Position numbers and translations under genes: made by a program. The notes under the pieces were generated by a model. The model saw only the letters and a list, made by a program, of their open reading frames with translations. It did no database searches and was not told where the DNA came from. This document shows positions 51,241-61,073 of a DNA stretch of 64,000 bases, one piece after another. The stretch spans positions 4,668,796-4,732,795 of the forward strand of contig CM035354.1 of assembly GCA_020137815.1 (NCBI GenBank), given 5' to 3'. The number at the start of each line of letters is the position of its first letter. The stretch's first letter is position 1. Source of the stretch: Hormiphora californensis (taxonomy: Eukaryota > Ctenophora > Tentaculata > Cydippida > Pleurobrachiidae).

Positions 51241-54200
51241 TAAATATAACAAGTACGGGGTAAATTTAAGTGTGTTAACAATTCGTCACATGCTTTTTCT
51301 ATTCTACAGATATAGTCTGTGGGTAGTTCTGTTCTCCATCGGGAGGCGGTTGCAGTTGCGTTTCTAGAGAGTCCCATTCTGTCGTGTTCTGCTGAATTAC
51401 CACTTGAGTTCATGTGCTCCTGAAGGGGGGGGGGGGTGATAATAGTACGGATAATAATAAGAGATTGGAAAGTATATTGCGAGAGAGAGAGGAAGAGATA
51501 TTGTATAGAACATGCCTAATCTCACAAAGCTAAAGAGAAACAAATTGCATTGTATTTGAGTGTGTTTCCTACCTTGTACCAGGTGTGGACCTCTGCTGGT
51601 GCCTTCCTGCCCAGTGTAGCCTGATAGACCCTGTCAACAGAACCCACAGGATCCCTACATACATCCTCGTACATAACTCGTACATACCTAGAGACGAGTA
51701 AATCGTGTGTTTTGGAAGAGAGTTTATCTTTATCGGGGACGAGATATCTGTTTTTGTTTGTGTTTTTCCGGTTTTGAACATGTGTAAATCCTGTCCTATT
51801 TGGACTTTATGTTTGTCTGAATCATTGAAATTTCAAAGTGGGTGATTTTTACTCCGTCCGGTCGTCTCTAATCCCTTCATTTGTTCCCCTTTCCCCACCC
51901 GTAACCCCCTTGTTTTTATACACTTACCCCCGTGAGAGGGACTCCCCGAACACAGTATCGTTGAGGTACCTCTGGCACAGGTCATGTGCCATCCTACTAA
52001 CTACACTGCCCGTAACATTCTCTCTCGGCATGTGGTTTCCATTCCAATTCACTTCCTTGTAGGATAGTCTGGAGTTTATTGTGCCTCGTGGGTCTCTGAA
52101 ACTGAAAATAAGAGGATGATTAGAATCCATTGCTCCTTTATTAACATCTCACATTGCTCCTTCATAAATACATCTACTAACCTGTGCACTATGTGTAATC
52201 GGGGGTGCTCCAATAGGCCCCATTTCTCTAGAATTCTCAGGTCTCTCAATCGTATCAGTTTAGCAACTACAACAGGGTACCTCATGCACTCTCCTTCGTA
52301 GTCAAGCCTGGGAAAGTAAAAACTCTCTTTATAACGGGTAATAGAGATCATACACTATCGTATCGAACCTAGAAGAAGCAGATGTTTCTCTTCCAAATAG
52401 CATAATTCAAATCACGTACCCCTTGATGCAATCATAGTCAGCGGAGGAATGTTCGTTTCCCTTCCAGCAACCCGTCTGTCGGTTCCTTCTCACTATTCCC
52501 CAGTTGGAGGGTCTACAATAAAACAGGTCCTTCACCAGTTGTACCTGCTTCATCTCAGAAGTCACTCCGATTAACGGCTCAAACAGATACCATGCCTGGA
52601 GAGAGGGAGGTGTGGTAATATGGTTCGAGATATTATAGACGCTTGTTCATGAAACTGTCCTAGTGGTTCTGTTCTGTAGAGTTCATGAAATGTAACCCGC
52701 CTCAAGTATATAGATTTACCTGTTTGTTTCTGTTGAACATCTCTCCCACGATTGAAGACCCCGATCTGTAGTCGCTCACCACCAGAATCACATCCTTCCC
52801 TCTACTACCTGCAATAGGAGAGGGGTATATTGAGTTAGCTACTCTTTATCCTGTCCTTTCCCAGCTCTCTTTCTGGCACTACTCCTCTATTGTGCTCCTA
52901 CTTTACCCCTACCTCTGGTCCTACCCAGCCTAATTTTAACATTTGACTAAAAGGTTGGAATTAGATTAAACGTTTTAGCAATTATCCTGTGTTTTAGGAT
53001 GTTTGGAGTAGCTGCAGTACGGAAACGAAGTTGATGACCGTACGTAATGACATCTCAAAACTTGAGCCTCCGAGAGGCCAAGATCTCCCTCAGCAGGTAA
53101 ATATTTTAATACTTCTATTTCCCATTCCATGACAAAACTCCTCTGGTTACCATGGCAAGTGGTAACACAGTTGTTAAACAAGGTAACAAGCTCATCTAGT
53201 AACCATGGTAAACGTGAGATAACACCAATTTTTCTCTCTGTGTAGGTTTGAAAACACCCTTCCCCCTCTCTACCGGCAACTTCACCAGCATGTCCAGATC
53301 ATCAAGGTAGCTAAACAGAAATCCAACATCCGAGCCCTCAACAAGGAGCAGGTGGCTGCATCAAAGACATTCAAGTGAGTTAAATTGTAGAGTCTCAAAA
53401 TTATTGTGCCCTAAATTAGTACACCCTTTCCAAACTCACAGTCCTCTCAAGGAGTGTATACTGTATCCATTATCCAGATTCTACTGTCTCTACTTCTTCT
53501 TTTCTACAGGACTCTGAAGCGCTACCTCCAAGATCTCGACGAGTTGGAATGCAGGGTGTCCCTCAATGACCTACCCAAATTCAAACTAATAGCAGATCCT
53601 CTCAAGTTGGCTGCATATGAGCAAATAGTGGAGTTTGTTGAACTGGATGCCCAGTTAGATAGTTCACAACTAGATGAGTCCTCCCCTGCTGTGCTGCCTA
53701 TCTCTACACCCTCACCCCCTGGACCATCAAGAGAGATGGAGGATGAGGAAGGGGAGCACCCTGAGTTGGCACAACTCCAGCAGCTACAGAGAACAGAGGA
53801 CGAGGTACAGGAGTTGGAAGCGGTGGGAGAGAGCTGGAGGAACCTACAACAGGACTTACAGGTAGCTACCTCAATCTTTTTGGAATCACCCCATATCCAG
53901 TGTTTTCAAGATTCTGAGTAGACTCTGGAGTTTTTCGTAATTTGAGGTTTTGAGGACCTGAATAACCACTTTCTACCATGTATCCCGCCCAGCCCTTATT
54001 AAACATCTGTCCTACCAGGACGTAGCGGAGATGATGACTACCATGTCCAAGTTGGTAAAGGAGCAACAGGAGAAGGTCGATACGATAGAGGGGAATGTGG
54101 TTGAGGCAGATATGAAGACTAAAGAGGGGCTATTGGAAATTATCAAAGCTAGGAGGGCCAAGTGGGCTGGTATGCCAATAGCGGGTGCTCTTGTAGGTGA

Positions 54201-55714
54201 GTCCAGAATACATATTTTTGGACTGTATGGCGGCGCCATACCCTATTTGATTCTCAATCAGTGCGCTCAGATGGGTCGCGGCGCCAGACAGTTTTTGGAG
54301 TAGTTCCCCTGTAGTTCTTACAGTCAGTTTGAGATATTAGCAATTAATAACTAGCCTAATTTCCTAATTCTTATATTCCCCCATTACAGGTGGTCTAATA
54401 GCAGGTCCTCTTGGAATGTTGGCTGGGTTCAAAGCTGCCGGGGTTGCCACGGGTCTAATTGGGACGTATGTGGGTTACAAGGGTACCTCCTACCTAAAGA
54501 AGAGTGTGAATGATGACATCCCCCAACTGGAGGCCCCTAAAATGAGTGCATATAGTGACGAGGAGGAAGAGGGGGAGTTTCAACAGTTTGAGGAGGGAGA
54601 ATTGAGGGATAGTGAGTCATTCAAACCCTACAAATAGGTACCTACCGCAGTTCCTGCGCTATAGTGAGACTCAAGTGATCGATACCGGACAATAACTCTC
54701 TCATACTACTGAAGATTCTAACTCATTTGCTGCTGATTGTCTTTGCAATGTCCTATTATTATTTTACAGTATCACCTCTCATGCTAAGTTTAGGACATTG
54801 CCGATTTTAATTTCTCACGTTCAATTTTAATTTTTCACGTCTGTGTAAATGATTTCACTCATCACTGTAAGATAAAATCACTGGAAAGAGTTCATTAATT
54901 GTTGTTAAGATTTTATGTTAATTGTTTTACCGCCCTTTTTTGTTGTGTGCCAAGTACATTTGAACATTTATAAAGAATGCAGTTTTAATTAAATTCATTG
55001 CCTTGAGAGGCCATTATAATGCCCCCCCCCCCCCCCCCCCCCCGAGTACATTTGCATTTCACCCCCTTACTCCTTCATTTGCATACACTTAATTTACTTA
55101 CCCCCCCCCCCCCTTCCTCGGTCACAAGAAGTGCAGCTGTAAATACCCCAGAATACTTCATCCACCATAATCCCAAAATATACCCCCAATCCTGATATAA
55201 CCTCCACCACACGTTCTACCTTCTTTCCCCAACTAGACCATTACCGTAACCAGTAACCACCCACTGACTTACCATTGAGGCAATAAGACTCTCACTGAAA
55301 GTCTTGTTGCCTAGGAAATCCCTGTGCCTCTGAACCACACTTACCCGTGAGAGTCTTGTTGCCTAGGAGATCCCTGTACCTCTGAACCATCTCCCCACCA
55401 TTCTGCAGGAATGTCTGTGTCAAGAAAGATAACTAACCCGATAAAAAACGAACAGTATGGTACCTGTACGACCTTATTTATCCACGCTGTGTACTGGAAA
55501 TCTGATGGTCCTGGTCCTGGAAAGAATAGGAAGGGGTTACCAATCAATGAACTAGAAGACAAAATCAACTAGGAGTTGGTGAATGACAAACTATATGTGG
55601 AGACTAATGATGAACTGATCAGTTCTCAGCTTCCGTACCATAGAAGAGGTAAAAGAAGAAAAAGATGCACGATGGGATGAACAGGAGAAGAAAGAAGGAC
55701 TTTCTCGATCTCAT
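51225..55714 (-). CDS. Golgi-type carbohydrate sulfotransferase, 9 exons
   Basis: Transfers sulfate from PAPS to a sugar (CHST-like). Exons 55714-55639, 55516-55464, 55414-55345, 52808-52720, 52595-52420, 52307-52182, 52101-51928, 51687-51573 and 51419-51225 give 357 residues. A type II anchor starts the protein (MRSRKSFFLLLFIPSCIFFF). The 5' phosphosulfate-binding motif is SDYRSGSSIVGEMF; the 3' phosphate-binding motif is LHIVHSFRDPRGTINSR. The C-terminal WRTELPTDYICRIEKACDELL is typical of the family. The substrate cannot be told. The intron 55344-52809 contains STX17 on the opposite strand. The stop lies inside a foldback element, so the C-terminus may have been altered by insertion. A duplicated donor follows exon 3. 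Confidence 0.88.
53047..54637 (+). CDS. STX17: Syntaxin-17, autophagosomal SNARE, nested gene
   Basis: Five exons: 53047-53096, 53246-53374, 53510-53861, 54019-54196 and 54390-54637, phases consistent, 318 residues (human 302). STX17 is the Qa-SNARE that drives autophagosome-lysosome fusion. The SNARE motif spans the exon 3/4 junction with glutamine-rich centre SKLVKEQQEKVDTIE. The hallmark glycine-zipper hairpin of two membrane segments is present (AGALVGGLIAGPLGMLAGF, then AAGVATGLIGTYVGYKG). It lies wholly in an intron of the sulfotransferase on the opposite strand. Confidence 0.93.
55022..55043. repeat. Poly-C tract
   Basis: An uninterrupted run of about 22 C, with shorter C runs nearby (about 55101). 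Prone to assembly error and to G-quadruplex formation on the minus strand. Confidence 0.9.
55266..55395 (-). repeat. Tandem duplication of a splice donor (sulfotransferase exon 3)
   Basis: Two copies of a segment containing TTCAGAGG(T/C)ACAGGGAT and CCTAGGCAACAAGACT on the minus strand, each followed by a GTAAGT donor (55344-55343 and about 55265). The first keeps the reading phase required by the next exon. Confidence 0.75.
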
Positions 55715-56662
55715 GTTGAAGATGAACCTTGTACCCAGGACTGAGCACACAGGTAACCCTTATCTATCCATGTTTAAAATACGTAAAACGACAAACAAAC
55801 AGCAGTATACAAAACTAAATAGTGTACAATGAGACAGGGTGTGGGCTGTTGGGATACACGGGGATACACTCTGTACAATATCCGGGTTCGAGTATCAACA
55901 CTAGGGCCTGGGCAACTAATTTATATGACCGGGCCGAGGTCTGTCTGGCGGGGCCAGACCCCGTTTTGATTCTCGACAGTGCGCTCAGATCGTGTCGGCA
56001 TCAAGCTCTAGCTACAATAACTAAACAAGGGCCACATGCCACAGCTGAAGTAAATAGGTGTAAAACTATTGAACAATTTGAGCTGTTAGGTGGACAAAGG
56101 GGCCGTGTGTACTACTGGTATAGTACAACACAGGTACAATGAGTAAGGTAGCCACTACGGCTAAAGAACAAAAAGAGCTTCCGCTTCATTGTTTCCTCTT
56201 AGACCTCTTTTAACTGGAGAGTCTTGGCAACTGTTATAGTCTGTACTAACAGATACATCCAACTATACTATGAGAGTAATATAGAATAATATTGGTGGAT
56301 AGAACAGCGGAGTTTCATTGTCTCCCCCATTTCAATACCCTGCTAATGGAAATAATATGCATACACTTACAGCTTATATCCTGATCCAAATAACTTATTA
56401 TCAACCGAATAAACATGTCATCACTATTCTATGTTATGGAATTAACCCACTCCCTGAATCTGCATGTTTGTTGTGGAGTAAAGCTTGGCAACATAGAAAG
56501 TTGGCCCGTACCTACTAAACATGTTCCCATGCTTGGTGTGGTCCTGCCCCCCCCCCTCGTAGTCCCTTGTACAAGGCTTGTAACTATGTGTTGGGGGACA
56601 AGCGCACACGCCTAACAACACCTCGTTAAAACCACATGCAAATCCATTAAAAATCATGTGCT

Positions 56663-56694
<32 letters not shown>

Positions 56695-56739
56695 CTCTCT
56701 CTCTATCTATCTATCTCTCTCTCTCTATCTATCTCTCTA

Positions 56740-56826
<87 letters not shown>

Positions 56827-57880
56827 CAAGTGCTTCCTACCTCCCCTGTGGGTACTTCCATTTAGACCGCTCGCTACAAGCTCTCACCTCTCCTTCAAGT
56901 AGAGTGCACGCAGACTGAGAGAGAGAGAGAAGGAGAGAGAGAGTCAGAGAGCAAGAGAGAGAGAGAGCTAGAGGGATTGTAGAGGTGTGGTCTTTGCCCC
57001 CCGCACAGACCACGTGATACTCAGCTGCTGCGCTAACGATTTACGTTCTCCCATCCCATTGATTCAGTCCACCTTAGCAGCTCCGAGCTCGAACCCCAAG
57101 CTGTGCACTATCTATCTTCCTGAATCAGAGAGAGAACATATACAGTGACCAAGCAGTGCATTTTGTCTTGTTTCTCTCTGGTGCTATATCCTTCTAGCTA
57201 ACCATATATTCTAGCTAGTAAATCCCTAATTTTGCTATTGTTTTTAGATGATTGCCGAACATCTTTCCCCTACAACTTACGCCCTCCCTTACTAGTAAGT
57301 GAATAATAAGCTTCAATGATAATTGAATAGATAAACTCGATATCCATTGGGGGCTCTATATCTAGATATACAAAAAGTAGGCGCTAACAAGATCTAATTA
57401 GGTTTAAAGGCAACTGTATAATACTTGGCAAACAATGATGAAATTTAGTTTTTTTTCCTTCCGGCTGTACAAAATGTTAAAATGAGTAGACGGTAAACAT
57501 ATTCACTATAACATGGGTTACCCGGTACAATAAAAGGCACCGGCCACCGACCAAAACAAGGAGCTTCACAGGTGTTTATGTTGGGGTTTCGTAGTGTGTG
57601 ACTGTACACTACACCCTGCCACTAGGTAGAAAACACATACCAACACAACTGTTACATCTTTAGAGGCACAGCCATGCCACTAGAATAACAACATGAACTT
57701 CCTCCTACGTACCTGGTCTGCAGTTGTTCACTCTGAACTGCCTTGTTCGACCCTCGACAAATAAAAACAAACTCTAGATATGACACTTGATATGACCCAT
57801 CAATAACACTTGATGTGTTTGTTGGCCAAAGCGGTTCATTATTTGTATTACCCTAGTAACACTTAGTTTATTTCAGTGAG
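55715..57880. other. Intergenic region between divergent sulfotransferase and bHLH genes
   Basis: Contains both genes' promoters. A CT microsatellite with CTAT interruptions fills about 56657-56821. A stretch at 55964-55990 shares TTGATTCTC and AGTGCGCTCAGAT with 54245-54272 in an STX17 intron, so it is probably a dispersed repeat. No coding exon recognised. TTTATTTCAG just before the bHLH ATG suggests an upstream 5' UTR exon. Confidence 0.5.
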
Positions 57881-60800
57881 ATGGATCTACGGTGTGATGG
57901 TGGAGTGTCAAAACATAGGAACAATAATTCTACCAGGTAAACGAGCTGTCTGACACCCAGACTTGCCTTGCTAGACCCCTCTCTTTCCGCGCTAAAAAGT
58001 GCTTTGAATAACCCCAATCCCTCCAACCCCTTCCACTTTCAAATAGACTCCTGAATGTGTTGTGTAAGCTAACCACTCTCCTCCCACTGTGTAGATACAG
58101 GAAGGGGAAGAAGAAGTTCTCCTCACCTGACGAGATGAATGTCAAGAGGCTGGCTGTTAACTCCCGACAACGAACTAGAATGAGGGTAAGTGATCCTGAT
58201 TAGAATCTATTTAGGGGACTAGCAAGTACCCTTTGTTGCTGGTACAATCATAGTGCTTGGTGAATCAGGTATCTACTGGGCATTTAGTTATATTTGGGGT
58301 ATTAGCAAGTAGGGTACCCTTTCTTGGTGAATGTGCTTGGTGATTCAGGGCTTACAATTATATCCAGGGACTGTTACCATGGCAACAACTTCTAGCTGCT
58401 CTCTCTATTTTCATGACAGTAGGGGACATTGTCGCTTGTTAATCAGAGAACTAGACCACACCCAGCAGCCCTTCTCCCACCACAGTTTAGCACGAGCCGC
58501 AAGCAGAGAGAGAGAGAGAATACTGTATCGATAGATATATGAAACATTTTCGGGAGGGGGGGGGGCCGGCTGAAGTTTTTGAAGTTTGAAGTTTTCCACC
58601 CTACTTTTTGAGTTTTTGAAGTTTTTGAAGTTGACTTCAAAAACTTCAAAAACTCTAAACTACTTTTATATGCTATCAGTGACTATTATTACACTTGTTT
58701 AGGTTAGTTTCATGCTTAATACATATTGTGGCAAAGTTATCCGTCCTTGTCTGCCCTTTTTCTACCACAAATTTGGACATTTACAATGATTCCTAGCCAT
58801 GAAATCCATGGCACAATTTGGTGTAAAAAATTTAAATTTTTTGTAAAAACAGATTTCATTTTCATTTTATAACTCAAAAAATTGCCTAGAAAATGCTAAG
58901 TGTTTAAAAATTATGAAGTAAATTTTCAAAATTTTTTTGGGGCCACACCCTTTTTGCCAGTTTCACAAAAAGGGAGTAGCGAAAAAAAATATGGACATCA
59001 AAATCATCAGCGGCCTCGAGTTAGTGGGGGTACGTGTCAAAATGAAGTCTCCACCTCATCTAATTCGAGGGATAATGGGATATTTTCATAATTTTGTGTG
59101 TGCATGACTTTTTTTGGGCTAGACCAGTTTAAATGGTTTAAGAGTGACTATAGGCTTTTTAAAGGGGTGCATCTTGTTCGGAATATGCAAGTTTATATAA
59201 GAGTTATGAAGCAACATAGGGCCTATCTCCAACGGTTTAGGAGATATGAGTTTTTGAAGTTTTTGAAGTTTTCCACCCTAAGTTTCTCTTTGAAGTTTTT
59301 GAAGTTGACTTCAAAAACTTCAAAAACTTCAGCCGCCCCCCCCCCCCCACATTTTCTGACACCCAATATTGAACCAGATACATATCTGACCCCAATACCC
59401 TTTTGACTACCATATTGAACCCGAATTGAGAAGTTTAGACAATTGATTTTGTAGAAAAGATCAAATAAATAAATAATTAAATAACGGACAGTAACAGAAA
59501 GAGAGTTCCTCAGCACATTGGCCGGCCAGTGATCCAGGGTCCTCTAGAAATCTCCCTTACGGAGGCAGGTCGGTAGCTAGGATTGGGATGAAGGATGGTC
59601 AGAATGGTCCTCACACAGGTCTCCCCAACACCGTCTCCAGGAACAAGATTCAGGGGTTTCAGGTAGTCACGGGTCTTCTTGAAGGGCAGGAATCCAAACA
59701 GCATCTTGTGTAGCGTCACTCCAACAGCCCAGATATCAGCGGAGATAGGATCGTAGTGTTGACTGAAGAGGATCTCAGGGCAGGCGTACTGGCGGGTTCC
59801 TCGGAAAGAAGTGCAGGGTGAGGATGTGATCCGTTGGGCAGCTCCAAAGTCTATCAGCTTCACTTGGCCAGTGGTGGGTGCGACGAGTAGGTTCTCGGGC
59901 TTCACGTCCAGATGGGCTAGAGATCGCTCCTCGTGTAGGTAGGACAGGGCATAACAGAGCTGAGCTGTGATGTAGCGGGCGTTGTTCTCCTTGAGTCGTC
60001 CCCGGATATCGATGAAGTCGAACAGGTCCATGGATCCAGGCAGGAACTCCAGGATTAGGAAGGTAAATCGGCCGGTAATGTGGTACTCCAGCAGTTGGAT
60101 GATGTTGGGGTGTTTCAGGTTAGCCATGTGCACAATCTCCGCACTGCCACTCCTGCTCGTCTCCATCTTCTTCGCTACCAGCTCCTCGCCGCTCGGTGTG
60201 TGGAGGACCTTGTAGACAGTTCCAAAGCCACCACTGCCCAGCTTCTCCCTGATGGAGTAGCTGGAGAGAGAGGAGGAGAGGGAGGAGGAGGATGAAGAGG
60301 AGGGGGTGGAGCCGTGGGAATCCAGTCCAGAGTTGAGAGCACGCTGTCGAGAAGTACAGAGACCCATAGTAGTAGTAGTTGTTGTGATTAACAGAGGATT
60401 GTAGTAGTAATATAGAGGAGTAGTTGATTTGGAATGATTTTGGTGTGGATGGTTCTGGTTTATATATTCAGTCCCCCTGCCCCGTCATGCGATATCTATG
60501 TGACGTGTGCATGTGACGGTACATGTGATCCGAGCCACTAGGACGTTCCTGTGATGTTATCTGATCCAGACGATCGCATGTGATCCAGACAGTCTTAGAA
60601 TGTGATCCGAGGTATCTATGTGTTTGTGTGATATGAGCCAACCTGATCACATGACAACACCGATACCGAGTCTTACCAACCACCAAATCAATTATGCAAT
60701 CTTGCTAAGTAAACTAATCAATAACCTGTATCAATAAGCTGGCGTATAATAATTGGATGCATCATGTTTTTTAGTAACTTGGACATAGGCCGCCTGGCCC

Positions 60801-61073
60801 AAAAAACACTGTTGCAGGAAAATATAGATATCACAGATCAGTATTCAGTAACTTATTACCCACAATCATGTTCATTCTCATGTTAGTTTCTTCCTCCCTC
60901 AGATAATGAATGCAGCATATGAACGACTCATGGAGGTTCTACCTGCCCTTCCTGAGAAGAGGAAACCAACCAAGCTAGAGACCCTCCAGCTGGCTATCCA
61001 ATACCTCCGACACCTCACTCTAGTTCTGGAACATCAGAGTAACTCCGGTGGATATGGATTTAAACCTATCTGA
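57881..61073 (+). CDS. Small bHLH transcription factor
   Basis: Three exons, 57881-57936, 58095-58185 and 60903-61073, phases consistent, 105 residues, little more than the bHLH domain. The basic region reads LAVNSRQRTRMR and helix 1 begins IMNAAYERLMEVLPALPEKR; helix 2 is KLETLQLAIQYLRHLTLVLE. This resembles class A tissue-specific bHLH factors (Twist/Mesp/Ascl-like groups), but I cannot assign a subfamily. The glutamate normally present in the NxRER E-box-reading motif is glutamine here. Intron 2 (2.7 kb) contains a kinase gene on the opposite strand and a foldback element. A 5' UTR intron is likely. Confidence 0.85.
58551..59349. mobile_element. Repeat-rich foldback element with poly-G/poly-C ends
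   Basis: Left end GGGGGGGCCGGCTGAAGTTTTTG and right end an inverted counterpart (CTTCAAAAACTTCAGCCGCC plus poly-C). Both ends contain tandem GAAGTTTTT units and their complement. The interior is AT-rich with no credible ORF. Inside bHLH intron 2. Confidence 0.65.
59510..60367 (-). CDS. Intronless Ser/Thr protein kinase, predicted myristoylated
   Basis: 285 residues, nested in bHLH intron 2 on the opposite strand. MGLCTSRQ at the start fits an N-myristoylation signal with Cys4 for palmitoylation. A Ser-rich linker is followed by the kinase domain: glycine loop LGSGGFGTV, VAIK-like ELVAKKME, catalytic loop HLDVKPENLL, LIDFGAA and a CPE in place of APE. The HRD arginine is replaced by leucine (HLD), as in MOS kinases, implying no classic activation-loop phosphorylation control. 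The C-lobe is compact. Possibly MOS-like, but not assigned. A TATA-like box lies upstream. Confidence 0.88.
   Translation of the reverse strand: MGLCTSRQRALNSGLDSHGSTPSSSSSSSLSSSLSSYSIREKLGSGGFGTVYKVLHTPSGEELVAKKMETSRSGSAEIVHMANLKHPNIIQLLEYHITGRFTFLILEFLPGSMDLFDFIDIRGRLKENNARYITAQLCYALSYLHEERSLAHLDVKPENLLVAPTTGQVKLIDFGAAQRITSSPCTSFRGTRQYACPEILFSQHYDPISADIWAVGVTLHKMLFGFLPFKKTRDYLKPLNLVPGDGVGETCVRTILTILHPNPSYRPASVREISRGPWITGRPMC
60457..60470 (-). promoter_or_regulatory. TATA-like box of the nested kinase gene
   Basis: TGAATATATAAACC on the minus strand, 90-103 nt upstream of the kinase ATG, with a clean AG-rich leader between. Supports independent transcription from within the bHLH intron. Confidence 0.45.

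Noticed and set aside
55845-55995. tRNA or tRNA-derived SINE suggested by GGGTTCGAGTAT
   Set aside because: The B-box-like string does not end in CC and no A box or cloverleaf can be drawn; similarly CTCGAACCCC near 57090.
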